In this document: in pieces, positions 27,735 through 35,350 of the stretch
Layout of the letters: the number at the start of each line of letters is the position of its first letter
How positions within the stretch are numbered: position 1 is the first letter of the stretch
DNA from: Microbacterium excoecariae
Lineage (GTDB): Bacteria > Actinomycetota > Actinomycetes > Actinomycetales > Microbacteriaceae
NCBI RefSeq assembly: GCF_011326725.1
Contig: NZ_JAANCO010000002.1
Coordinates: 231,376 to 295,375 of the forward strand
Reading direction: 5' to 3'
DNA length: 64,000 nucleotides
Notes under the pieces: generated by a model
Databases searched by the model: none
Seen by the model: the letters and a program-made list of their open reading frames with translations, nothing else
Told to the model about the DNA's origin: nothing
Translations under genes and position numbers: made by a program

Positions 27735-27760
27735 GGCGGGGCGGCTTCGGCCGCCCCGCC
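27735..27760 (+). terminator. GC-rich hairpin with TTCG tetraloop
   Basis: GGCGGGGCGGC and GCCGCCCCGCC form a perfect 11-bp stem closed by TTCG. It lies 15 bases after the amidase stop and 21 bases before the L,D-transpeptidase start. There is no T-tract, so termination may be partial, with read-through or a separate promoter for the next gene. Confidence 0.7.
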
Positions 27761-27781
27761 GCCACGACTGCGGAGTAACCC

Positions 27782-28702
27782 ATGAAGCTTACGACCCGAG
27801 CCACGGGGCGACGTGCCCGCGGCTGGATGATCGCCGCGGCAGCGACCGCGTGCGTCGTCGCCGCCGCGGCGGCCATCGTCATCACGACTCAGTCCGACGC
27901 GACGCCTCCTGTGAGCGCCCGCGCGACGCCCTCGCCGGTGCCGGTCGAGGAGCCGACCGAAGCTCCGGCTGAGTCACGCGTCCCCGACCCTTCCGAACTG
28001 GACGATGCAGCGATGGCGGCCCTTCCCGCCGCCATCTATGACGCCGTGATCCCCGGGCTTCTCCCGTTCGAAGGAGCCGACGCGGACTCGATCGAGAAGG
28101 CATACACGGTGGACGACGATGTCGCCGTTTACGGATCCGACCGGGCGGATCCTGTCGCGCGCATTCCCGCGCTCAACTTTCTCGACGAACCAACGATCGT
28201 TGTGCCCGTCGCTTTCGACGGCAAGTGGGCTCTTGTGTTGACGCCGTCGCGCCAGGAACTCCCTTCGCGGGCGGGCGGTCGTGCACCGGCCCAGTCGGCG
28301 GGATGGGTGCCGCGCGACGCGCTGATCGAGGCGCACGATCTCCCCGCGCGCGTGACGGTTTCCGTGTCTGCGCAATCCATGACGGTGGAGACTCCCGAGG
28401 GGGACGCCACCTACCCGGCGGGCGTCGGGGCCGAGGACACTCCGACGCCGGTAGGGACCGTGGGGTACCTGCAGGCACGCTACGACGACCCCACGCAGGC
28501 GGACTACACGATCCAGCTCACGACGCTGCACTCAGACGTCGCGGACGAGCCGTTCGGCGGGAGCGATGGGGGGCTCATCGGCCTCCACTACAACCTGACG
28601 AGCACGGGGACGGTGTCGCACGGGTGCGTGCGGCTGGCGTACGACGCGCTCCTCGCGGTCAACGAGCTTCCGCTCGGGACTCCCGTGGTGTTCGTCGCGT
28701 AA
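27782..28702 (+). CDS. L,D-transpeptidase (YkuD domain), membrane-anchored or secreted
   Basis: A 306-residue protein with an N-terminal membrane segment (about 14-35), a Pro/Glu-rich spacer, an SH3-like middle and a C-terminal YkuD domain. The catalytic motif is GLHYN ... GTVSHGCVRL, with the nucleophile cysteine near residue 280. Such enzymes make 3-3 peptidoglycan cross-links or attach proteins to the wall. It follows the amidase gene after a hairpin and carries mildly more relaxed codon use than the core genes. Confidence 0.87.
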   Translation: MKLTTRATGRRARGWMIAAAATACVVAAAAAIVITTQSDATPPVSARATPSPVPVEEPTEAPAESRVPDPSELDDAAMAALPAAIYDAVIPGLLPFEGADADSIEKAYTVDDDVAVYGSDRADPVARIPALNFLDEPTIVVPVAFDGKWALVLTPSRQELPSRAGGRAPAQSAGWVPRDALIEAHDLPARVTVSVSAQSMTVETPEGDATYPAGVGAEDTPTPVGTVGYLQARYDDPTQADYTIQLTTLHSDVADEPFGGSDGGLIGLHYNLTSTGTVSHGCVRLAYDALLAVNELPLGTPVVFVA

Positions 28703-29031
28703 GGCACGAAAATGGCCCGCCTCCGGCCGGCAAAGGGAGTGGCTGGTGGCGGGCCCACCGCGCCAAAGGCGCGGCGCGTGGGCGCAACCTGGGATGAAAC
28801 GTCCACGTCTGGTGTCGCGCGCGGGGCGCGCGAAGTCTTCCCCTGGAAGCTATCGGACGCTCCTACAGAGGCTCACACACTTGTTATCGGTATGGTGCGC
28901 GATCGGGATTCCGGTTGGCGCGGGCGGTGCTCACCCTCCGGATCCCCTCGGTTCGTCCGGTGCGGAGCGGATATTGGGGGCAGATCGCACGCCCTCTCGC
29001 GGTAGCGAAACCGGGCCCCTATGGTGGGGCC
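28703..29031 (+). other. Intergenic region, no gene recognised
   Basis: I see no supported gene in these 329 bases. A weak hairpin (GGCCCGCC at 28714-28721 with GGCGGGCC at 28748-28755) may end the L,D-transpeptidase transcript. The rest probably holds the promoter of the small membrane protein at 29032. Confidence 0.5.
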
Positions 29032-29193
29032 ATGAACATTCTTCTGTGGATCATCATCATCGCGGCGGTCGTCTTGCTCGTCGTCGGTGGTGTCGTCGAG
29101 GCGCTGCGGTTCCTGCTGTGGGTCGGCCTCATCATCGCGGTCATCGCGGTGATCGCGTGGCTGCTGCGGAGGGTGAGCGGCAGCCGGCGGTAG
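29032..29193 (+). CDS. Small hydrophobic membrane protein (53 residues)
   Basis: Two closely spaced hydrophobic stretches (about residues 2-22 and 25-45) end in a basic tail RRVSGSRR. It is rich in Ile, Val and Leu. The ATG at 29032 follows GGTGGGGCC. Similar short proteins of unknown role are common in actinobacteria near regulator genes; I cannot give a function. It converges on the GntR gene. Confidence 0.6.
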   Translation: MNILLWIIIIAAVVLLVVGGVVEALRFLLWVGLIIAVIAVIAWLLRRVSGSRR

Positions 29194-29216
29194 CAAGCGT
29201 CCGGCCGGGAGGGGCG

Positions 29217-29879
29217 TCAGGCCCCGAAGTGCCGGCGCACGAGCGCCTCGCTCGTGTCGGCGTCTCCCTCGGCCACCGCGTCCGGTAAGACGGCGAGGAG
29301 CTCGGCGAGCTCCTCGCCGTCTCGCGTTTCCAGGCCGCGCCCGTGCAGGTTGCGCGTCGTGACGAGGTCGATGTCGCCGGCGAACCGGCGCGCGACCTCG
29401 TTGCTCGACAGCTGCAGGAGCAAGTGGAGGACCGCCAGCCGCGCCGCGGGCGCGTCGCCGTCGGTGGCAAAGTGGTCGCGGATCTCCGCGAGGGACGAGG
29501 CGAGGACGCTCCGCTTCCGGGCATCCATGCGGCCGAGCGCCATGCGCAGCGTCATGGCCGCGTAGTGGCCGGCGTACTCGAGCGTGTCGGTGACCTGCGC
29601 GTCCGTGACCCGCGACACCTGGGTGTAGCGGTTCGCGCGCACGTCCAACAGGCCAAGCCGCTCGAGGTGCTGCATCGCCTCGCGGACGGGCATGCGCGAG
29701 ACGCCGAGCTCGGAGGAGATCTGCTCGTCGCGCACGCGCTCGCCCTGGGGCAGGCGGCCGTCGACGATGGACAGTGCGATGTGTCGGAAGGCCGCGTCGC
29801 TGAGGCGGGGGGTGTCGATCTCGATGGGGTCGAACATGCCCTGGGCTCTCTCCTGGGAGTGGTCACCGGTGTGTGCCAT
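29217..29879 (-). CDS. GntR-family transcriptional regulator (FCD-like)
   Basis: A 220-residue regulator with an N-terminal winged helix (ISSELGVSRMPVREAMQHLERLG within residues ~45-75) and an all-helical C-terminal ligand domain. The metal-binding histidines are less clear than in the GntR at 5275. I start at the ATG at 29879; an internal ATG at 29837 also has an AGGAGAG upstream, and a longer start at 29915 is possible. An inverted repeat at 29932 upstream may be its own operator. Confidence 0.8.
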   Translation of the reverse strand: MAHTGDHSQERAQGMFDPIEIDTPRLSDAAFRHIALSIVDGRLPQGERVRDEQISSELGVSRMPVREAMQHLERLGLLDVRANRYTQVSRVTDAQVTDTLEYAGHYAAMTLRMALGRMDARKRSVLASSLAEIRDHFATDGDAPAARLAVLHLLLQLSSNEVARRFAGDIDLVTTRNLHGRGLETRDGEELAELLAVLPDAVAEGDADTSEALVRRHFGA

Positions 29880-29931
29880 CGAGCGATTCTCACCCGGACT
29901 CCGTCCAAAAAGCAAACAGAGTTCAATTCCC

Positions 29932-29946
29932 TTGCACTGCGTGCAA
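29932..29946. promoter_or_regulatory. Inverted repeat upstream of GntR gene
   Basis: TTGCAC and GTGCAA are perfect inverted 6-mers around TGC. They lie in an AT-richer patch upstream of the GntR gene, and a similar TTGCATGTGC follows at about 29950. Size and place fit an operator or promoter of the gene reading left. Confidence 0.4.
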
Positions 29947-29960
29947 CCGTTGCATGTGCG

Positions 29961-29985
29961 AAAAAGGGGCGGCCGGGGCCGCCCC
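29961..29985 (-). terminator. Rho-independent terminator of yajQ
   Basis: On the minus strand GGGGCGGCC and GGCCGCCCC form a 9-bp stem with a 2-base loop, followed directly by five T residues. It lies 18 bases after the yajQ stop, so it is a canonical intrinsic terminator. Confidence 0.8.
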
Positions 29986-30003
29986 TCCTCCGCGCCCGCT
30001 GAC

Positions 30004-30492
30004 CTACCGGTAGTTCTGGAACTGCAGCGCCACGTCGAGGTCCTTGCCCTTCAGGAGCGCGATGACCTCTTGCAGGTCGTCGCGGCTCTTGGAGCTCACG
30101 CGGATCTCCTCGCCCTGGATCTGGCTCTTGACCGACTTCGGGCCCTCGTCCCGGATGATCTTGCCGATCTTCTTCGCCATGTCCTGCGCGATGCCCTCCT
30201 TGAGGGTCGTGACGATCTTGACCTGCTTGCCGCTCTCGAACGGATCCGCGCTGTCGAGGCTCTTGAGGGAGATCCCGCGCTTGATCATCTTGGACTGAAG
30301 GACGTCGAGGGCCGCCGTCGCGCGGTCTTCGCTGTTCGCGGTGATGAGGATCTGCTCGCCCGACCACTCGATGTCGGTGTCGGTGCCGCGGAAGTCGTAG
30401 CGCTGGCTGACCTCCTTGCGGGCCTGGTTGAGGGCGTTGTCCGCCTCCTGGCGGTCGATCTCACTGACGATGTCGAAACTGCTGTCGGCCAT
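30004..30492 (-). CDS. YajQ-family nucleotide-binding protein
   Basis: A 162-residue DUF520 protein of two RRM-like folds. The start [16 protein letters not shown] and the segments [22 protein letters not shown] and [11 protein letters not shown] are diagnostic. Members have been reported to bind cyclic di-GMP in Xanthomonas and to act as RNA- or nucleotide-binding proteins elsewhere; its role here is not established. The ATG at 30492 diverges from the FBP gene at 30524. Confidence 0.93.
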   Translation of the reverse strand: MADSSFDIVSEIDRQEADNALNQARKEVSQRYDFRGTDTDIEWSGEQILITANSEDRATAALDVLQSKMIKRGISLKSLDSADPFESGKQVKIVTTLKEGIAQDMAKKIGKIIRDEGPKSVKSQIQGEEIRVSSKSRDDLQEVIALLKGKDLDVALQFQNYR

Positions 30493-30523
30493 GCCGCGAT
30501 CCTACTTCTAGACTGGCCGGATC

Positions 30524-31012
30524 ATGCAGGAGCTGACGGCCGACGACATCCGCGAGGCCTTCGTCAACGCGACGGAGCGCGACCTCGAGATCATGGAACT
30601 CCCCCTCGACCTGCCGCTCGTGGACTGGTTCCACGTCGACTTCCTGGGGTGGCGGGACCCGTCGACCCGCGCGCGCTGCTACGTCGTCACCGAGGTGGAC
30701 GGCGTGCCGACGGCGATCATCCTGCGCGCGGCCCAGCAGCCCTCGCGCGCCTACAACGGCATCTGCAACATCTGCCGCACGATGCAGCCCGGCAACCAGG
30801 TGACGATGATGGCCGCGCGCAAGGGCGGCGAGGCGGGCGCCCGAGAGGAGACGATCGGCACCTACATGTGCGCCGACATCTCCTGCCACACGAACGTGCG
30901 CCTCGCGCTACCGCTGGCGCCCGGCGAGTTCCGCGCGAACGTCGACTTCCGCATCGACAATACGGCCCGCCGCATGCGCGACTTCGTGCGCCGCGTGCGC
31001 GACGGCGGCTGA
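30524..31012 (+). CDS. FBP-domain (FusB-like treble-clef zinc-finger) protein
   Basis: A 162-residue protein with the C-terminal FBP zinc-finger fold: CNICRTM and CADISCHTNVRLAL supply the four cysteines. This domain is shared with EF-G-binding FusB/FusC proteins, so a ribosome or translation-factor role is possible, but fusidic-acid resistance should not be assumed. The ATG at 30524 is 31 bases from the divergent yajQ start. luxS starts 23 bases downstream. Confidence 0.85.
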   Translation: MQELTADDIREAFVNATERDLEIMELPLDLPLVDWFHVDFLGWRDPSTRARCYVVTEVDGVPTAIILRAAQQPSRAYNGICNICRTMQPGNQVTMMAARKGGEAGAREETIGTYMCADISCHTNVRLALPLAPGEFRANVDFRIDNTARRMRDFVRRVRDGG

Positions 31013-31035
31013 GTGCACCCCGGTAGCCTGGAGGG

Positions 31036-31521
31036 GTGACCGACAACGCCCGCATGAACGTCGAATCCTTCAACCTCGACCACACCCGGGTCGCCGCGCC
31101 CTACCTGCGCCTCGCCGACCGCAAAACGCTGCCCGCGGGCGACGTCATCGTGAAGTACGACGTGCGCTTCGCGCAGCCGAACGTCGCCCACCTCGAGATG
31201 CCCGTCGTGCACTCGCTCGAGCACCTGTTCGCCGAGAAGAGCCGCGACCACTCCGACCGCGTCATCGACTTCTCGCCCATGGGCTGCCAGACCGGCTTCT
31301 ACCTCATCCTCTCCGGCGAGCACACGCCGGCCGAGGTGGCCGACCTCGTCGCCGCGACGCTCGCCGACGTCGCGGATGCCGACCGCGTGCCCGCCGCGAA
31401 CGAGACGCAGTGCGGCTGGGGCGAGAACCACACGCTCGCCGGCGCGCAGGAGGCCGCGCGCGCCTTCCTCGACCGCCGCGACGAGTGGCTGACGGTCTTC
31501 GCGGACGGATCGGGCGCATGA
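31036..31521 (+). CDS. luxS: S-ribosylhomocysteine lyase
   Basis: A 161-residue LuxS that splits S-ribosylhomocysteine into homocysteine and DPD, the precursor of AI-2. The metal-binding HSLEHLF and the catalytic [10 protein letters not shown] are both present. The GTG at 31036 follows GGAGG. A later ATG (31054, [10 protein letters not shown]) fits the core start equally well. The stop overlaps the start of the MTA/SAH nucleosidase, which makes its substrate, so the two steps are coupled. Confidence 0.95.
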   Translation: MTDNARMNVESFNLDHTRVAAPYLRLADRKTLPAGDVIVKYDVRFAQPNVAHLEMPVVHSLEHLFAEKSRDHSDRVIDFSPMGCQTGFYLILSGEHTPAEVADLVAATLADVADADRVPAANETQCGWGENHTLAGAQEAARAFLDRRDEWLTVFADGSGA

Positions 31522-32216
31522 CCGCGATCGTCATCCAGGTCGCGATGGACGAGGAGGCCCAGCCCTTCCTCGACGCGGCGCGCGAGGTGAGCGACCCCAT
31601 CGCGGTCGGCCGCGCGGTGCACCGCGGCATCGTCCTCGGCGACGCGACGGTCGTGCTCGTGCGCTCGGGCATCGGCATGGTCAACGCCGCCGACGCCGCC
31701 TCCGGCGCGATCCACCGCTACGGGCCCGACGACATCGTCCTCATCAGCGCCGGATCCGCGGGCGGGCTCGCCCGCGGCGTCGGGGTGGGCGAGGTCGTCG
31801 TGGGCGCCTCGGCGGTCAACGTCGAGGCCGACGCGCGGGCCTTCGGCTACGCGCTCGGGCAGGTGCCCGGGATGCCGGAGGTCTACGGCACGGATCCGGC
31901 CCTCCGCCGGGCGCTCGCGGACGCGCGCGTGGGCGACATCGATGTGCGCGAGGGCGACATGGGCGCGGGGGAGAAATTCGTCACGACGGGCATCGCCGAT
32001 CGCCTCCGCGCCGACTTCCCCGGCCTCGTCTCGGTCGACATGGAGACAACGGCCGTCGCGCAGGTCGCCCACAACCACGGCGCGCGCTTCGCGGCCTGCC
32101 GCGCGATCAGCGACCTCTGCGCGCCGGACGGCGACGAGTTCGCCACCCACATCGACGACGCGGCCGAGCGCTCGGCCCGCGTCGTCATCGACGCGCTCGC
32201 CCGGCTCACGGCGTGA
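31518..32216 (+). CDS. mtnN: 5'-methylthioadenosine/S-adenosylhomocysteine nucleosidase
   Basis: A 232-residue purine nucleosidase that removes adenine from SAH and [12 protein letters not shown] is the ribose/phosphate-side loop, [12 protein letters not shown] carries the catalytic glutamate and the following AISD the aspartate. It starts with ATG overlapping the luxS stop by 4 bases and ends overlapping truA by 4 bases. Together with LuxS it completes the detoxification of SAH and AI-2 formation. Confidence 0.92.
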   Translation: MTAIVIQVAMDEEAQPFLDAAREVSDPIAVGRAVHRGIVLGDATVVLVRSGIGMVNAADAASGAIHRYGPDDIVLISAGSAGGLARGVGVGEVVVGASAVNVEADARAFGYALGQVPGMPEVYGTDPALRRALADARVGDIDVREGDMGAGEKFVTTGIADRLRADFPGLVSVDMETTAVAQVAHNHGARFAACRAISDLCAPDGDEFATHIDDAAERSARVVIDALARLTA

Positions 32217-33100
32217 CGGGCGACGCGGGCGGGCGCCGGATCCGCCTCGACATCGCGTACGACGGATCCGGTTTCCACGGATGGGCCCGCCAGCCCGGGC
32301 TGCGCACGGTGCAGGGCACGCTCGAGGACGCGCTGGGCCGCGTGCTCGGCGGCGAGCCCCGGCTCGTGGTCGCGGGCCGCACGGACGCGGGCGTGCACGC
32401 GAGCGGCCAGGTCGCGCACCTCGACCTCGACGCCGCGCAGGCCGGGCGCGCGGCGGCGCCGCGGCGGGGAGGGGCGGCACCGGCGGATCCGGTGGCACCT
32501 CTCGCCCGGAGGGTCCAGGGCGTCCTGCGCCCGTACGCGGACGTTGCCGTGGCGCGCACGAGCTCGGCCCCCGCGGGCTTCGACGCCCGGTTCTCGGCCG
32601 TGTGGCGCCGGTACGCGTACCGGATCGCGGACGAGACGGCGGGATACGACCCGCTGCGCCGCCGCGACACGACGCTCGTGCGCGCGCGGCTCGACGTGGC
32701 CGCCATGGACGCCGCGGCGCGCTCGCTCGTCGGGCTCCACGACTTCGCGGCCTACTGCAAGCCGCGTGAGGAGGCCACGACGATCCGGACCCTCCTCGAG
32801 TTCGACTGGCGGCGCGGCGAGGACGGCGCGCTCGTCGCGAACGTGCGCGCCGACGCCTTCTGCCACTCGATGGTGCGGGCCCTCGTGGGCGCGTGCGTCG
32901 CGGTCGGCCAGGGCCGCCTCGAGGTCGCCGACGTCGCGCGCCTGCGCGACGAGCTGACCCGCACGAGCGCGTTCGCGGTGCTCGACGCGCGCGGCCTGAC
33001 GCTCGCCGAGGTGGGGTATCCGGTGGACGATCAGCTCGCGGCGCGGGCCGATCAGACGCGCGCGCGGCGCGGGGCCGACGAGGTCATGGGAAGCTCATAG
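32213..33100 (+). CDS. truA: tRNA pseudouridine synthase A
   Basis: A 295-residue TruA that makes pseudouridine at positions 38-40 of tRNA anticodon arms. The catalytic aspartate lies in AGRTDAGVHA, preceded by AYDGSGFHGWARQPG and followed by FDARFSAVWRRYAYR and FCHSMVRALVGACVAVG. The GTG at 32213 overlaps mtnN. An Ala/Arg/Pro-rich insert lies near residues 75-95. Grouping with luxS-mtnN is unusual compared with the common rplQ-truA order. Confidence 0.93.
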   Translation: MTGDAGGRRIRLDIAYDGSGFHGWARQPGLRTVQGTLEDALGRVLGGEPRLVVAGRTDAGVHASGQVAHLDLDAAQAGRAAAPRRGGAAPADPVAPLARRVQGVLRPYADVAVARTSSAPAGFDARFSAVWRRYAYRIADETAGYDPLRRRDTTLVRARLDVAAMDAAARSLVGLHDFAAYCKPREEATTIRTLLEFDWRRGEDGALVANVRADAFCHSMVRALVGACVAVGQGRLEVADVARLRDELTRTSAFAVLDARGLTLAEVGYPVDDQLAARADQTRARRGADEVMGSS

Positions 33101-33147
33101 CGAAGGGCTATCCGGCCCGTACCCGCGGGGCTTAGTGTGAGGGCACG

Positions 33148-33828
33148 ATGCGAGTCATTTCCTACAACCTGCGCAAGCACGCGGCGGCCGACGAGCTGGG
33201 CGCGCTCGTGGATCGCTGGGAGCCCGACGTTCTCTGCCTGCAGGAGGCGAACGTCGAGGACCTGCCGACGCGGATCGACGGCCTCCGGCTCGCGGCGGCG
33301 ACCGATCGCAACCGCCTCGGGCTCGCCCTGTACTTCCGCGAGAACGCGTTCCGCTTCGTCGACTCGGTGTCGCTCGGGCTGAAGAAGTCGCTCCACGACA
33401 TGGTGCTCAAGCCCGCGCACGAACGCCTGCTCGGCGTGCAGCTGTTCGACATCGACGCGGCCCGCGAGATCACGATGGCCTCGTTTCACGCGGCGCCGCT
33501 CACGGCCCCGAACTCGCTGCGGCGCACGCAGATCCGCTCGGCCTTGCAGGCGCTCGAGCAGCTCGGCCCCGGGACCCCGACGTTCATGGTCGGCGACTAC
33601 AACTACCCCGTATTCAAGGAGCGCCTCGGCGACCAGGTGCGCGAGCACGGCTACGACCTCAGCCTCAGCAACCTGCGCACCTACACGCGGTACCGCTTCT
33701 TCAAGGGCCACTACGACTTCGTGACCTCGCGCGGCCTGTCGATCGGCGACGTCACGACGCTCCCGCAGGGATCCAGCGACCACCTGCCGATCCTCGTGGA
33801 GGCCGAGTACCGGCGCCACGGGCGCTGA
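33148..33828 (+). CDS. Endonuclease/exonuclease/phosphatase (EEP) family protein
   Basis: A 226-residue EEP-fold enzyme. The conserved residues are N in SYNLRKH, E in CLQEANVEDL, D-N in VGDYNYP, and the C-terminal SSDHLPI with the catalytic histidine. The substrate could be DNA, a phospholipid or a phosphoinositide-like compound; none can be picked. The ATG at 33148 follows a 47-base gap from truA. Confidence 0.83.
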   Translation: MRVISYNLRKHAAADELGALVDRWEPDVLCLQEANVEDLPTRIDGLRLAAATDRNRLGLALYFRENAFRFVDSVSLGLKKSLHDMVLKPAHERLLGVQLFDIDAAREITMASFHAAPLTAPNSLRRTQIRSALQALEQLGPGTPTFMVGDYNYPVFKERLGDQVREHGYDLSLSNLRTYTRYRFFKGHYDFVTSRGLSIGDVTTLPQGSSDHLPILVEAEYRRHGR

Positions 33829-33856
33829 GCCGCCGCGCCGCCGGGTCGCCGCGCCG

Positions 33857-33891
33857 CCCGAGAGGGGCCGGGGCGCTCAGCCCCGCTCGGG
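33857..33891. terminator. Hairpin between convergent genes
   Basis: CCCGAG at 33857-33862 pairs with CTCGGG at 33886-33891, extended by GGGG and CCCC after one mismatch. It overlaps the stop of the minus-strand HAD gene and follows the EEP gene, so it may end both transcripts. There is no T-tract. Confidence 0.4.
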
Positions 33892-34644
33892 GAGGGTGGG
33901 GATGAGCGCGTCGAGCAGCTCGGCCGTGTGCTCCCAGCCCGTGACGGCGACGCACGCGACCCCCATGGCCTTCACGGGGTAGTCGTTGCCGTCGGGGTCG
34001 AGCCGGTCGCCGTAGAACAGCATGTCGTCCAGGGCGATGCCCGTCTCGGCCGCGAGCTGCTCCATGCCGTAGGCCTTGTCGATGCCCTTGCGCGTGACGT
34101 CGATGGACGTGGATCCGCCCGAGCGGACCTCGAGGTCGGGGAGCCGCGCGGCGATGGCGTCGCGGAGCGCGGACTTCTTCGCGCTCGTCGGATCCCACGC
34201 CTTCTTCGCGTCGACGGGCGCGGACTGCCCGAGCGCGGAGAAGGTGATCTGGGATCCGCGGTCTTCGAGGATCGGGCCCCAGGTCTCGGACTCCCAGTAG
34301 CCGAGCCGCACGGCCTCCTCCTCGATCGCCGCGAGGGCGCGGGCCTTCTCGTCGGCGGTGAGGTCGCGCGCGTAGAGTGCGCGGAACGCGGTGCCGTCGT
34401 GGCGGAAGTACTGCGTGCCGCAGGTCGGGAGGAGGTGGATGTGCGCGAGCGCGTCGGGCGCGTCGGGCAGGCGGTCGACGACCTGCGCGCGGAACTGGGC
34501 GATCTGCCCGCCCGAGATGATCGCGACCTCCACGCGCCGCGCGAGCGCGACGAGCTGCTCGGCGACGCGGTCGGCGACGGGGGACTTCGAGGGGGCGAGC
34601 GTGTCGTCGAGATCGAAGGCGACGACGAGCGGCGACGGGGTCAT
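33877..34644 (-). CDS. HAD-IIB hydrolase, phosphomannomutase-like
   Basis: A 255-residue protein with the HAD motif I FDLDDTLAPSK, motif II in ISGGQIAQF, and the cap-domain segments DRGSQITFSALGQ and SGGSTSIDVTRKGIDKAYG, followed by YGDRLDPDGNDYP. This layout is that of the eukaryotic-type phosphomannomutase (PMM1/2) group rather than of the large bacterial mutases. If active it would interconvert mannose-6- and mannose-1-phosphate for GDP-mannose, feeding surface glycans; activity is inferred. Confidence 0.82.
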   Translation of the reverse strand: MTPSPLVVAFDLDDTLAPSKSPVADRVAEQLVALARRVEVAIISGGQIAQFRAQVVDRLPDAPDALAHIHLLPTCGTQYFRHDGTAFRALYARDLTADEKARALAAIEEEAVRLGYWESETWGPILEDRGSQITFSALGQSAPVDAKKAWDPTSAKKSALRDAIAARLPDLEVRSGGSTSIDVTRKGIDKAYGMEQLAAETGIALDDMLFYGDRLDPDGNDYPVKAMGVACVAVTGWEHTAELLDALIPTLPERG

Positions 34645-34676
34645 ACGGGGCCGTTCGTTCGAGGAGCGGACAGAGA

Positions 34677-34709
34677 AAGGGCCCGGCGGCCAGATGCCGA
34701 CGGGCCCTT
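34677..34709 (-). terminator. Terminator of the LAxTG protein gene
   Basis: AAGGGCCCG and CGGGCCCTT pair perfectly across a 15-base loop containing a small CGGC/GCCG stem. Read leftward it follows the LAxTG gene by 14 bases and ends in a short T/C-rich run. Confidence 0.6.
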
Positions 34710-34723
34710 CCAGGGTACTGAGA

Positions 34724-35275
34724 TTAGTTCGTCTCGCGCTGCTTGCGCACCGCGGAGGCCACGACGATCGCGCCGCCCGCGAGGACGAGCGCGCCGCCGC
34801 CGACCCACAGGCCGAGGCCCGAGGTGACGTCGTTGCCCGTGGCGAGGAGCGAGTCGTCGCCCGCCGTGCCGGTGCCGGCCGCGCTCGCCGTGTCGACCGT
34901 GAAGGTCTGCGACTGCGTGACGCCGCTCTCCAGGCCGACGGCCGTGACGGTGAAGTCGCCCGACGCGCCCTCGGGCAGCGTGAGCGTGACCGTGGCGACG
35001 CCGTCGGCGTCGGCGTCGGTGGTCGTGGTGATGGAGTCGCCCGCGGCCGAGGCGAGGCTCGCGCCCGACAGGCCGGTGAGCGTGATGGTGACCGACTCGA
35101 AGGGCATGAAGCCCGAGAACGAGAGCGTCACGGTACCGCCGGGGACGAAGCTACCGCTGACAACGGCGCCGTCGGTCGACGGGGTGTAGGCGTTCGCGGC
35201 GACCGGCGAGCCGATCGCGAGGGCGCCCGCGACGACAAGCGCCGCGGTGGCCTTCTTGAGAGAGAAAGTCTTCAT
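34724..35275 (-). CDS. Small cell-wall-anchored surface protein (LAxTG)
   Basis: A 183-residue exported protein. A Sec signal ends in AANA (about residue 29). One Ig-like beta domain (GSFVPGGTVTLSFSGFMP onward, ~35-135) is followed by LLATGND, a hydrophobic segment and RKQRETN. LAxTG with a membrane segment and a basic tail is the class E sortase signal. No sortase gene is in the window. Function unknown; possibly an abundant wall protein. Confidence 0.8.
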   Translation of the reverse strand: MKTFSLKKATAALVVAGALAIGSPVAANAYTPSTDGAVVSGSFVPGGTVTLSFSGFMPFESVTITLTGLSGASLASAAGDSITTTTDADADGVATVTLTLPEGASGDFTVTAVGLESGVTQSQTFTVDTASAAGTGTAGDDSLLATGNDVTSGLGLWVGGGALVLAGGAIVVASAVRKQRETN

Positions 35276-35350
35276 GTGGTGTGGATCCTCACGTTGTGGT
35301 GTCCGCGTGCCCCCGGGAACCAGAAACGACGCACATCTCAGTCCTGTTGA

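Noticed and set aside
30524..31012. Fusidic-acid resistance protein
   Set aside because: Only the zinc-finger fold is shared with FusB; the N-terminal half differs, and chromosomal FBP proteins are common in actinobacteria.
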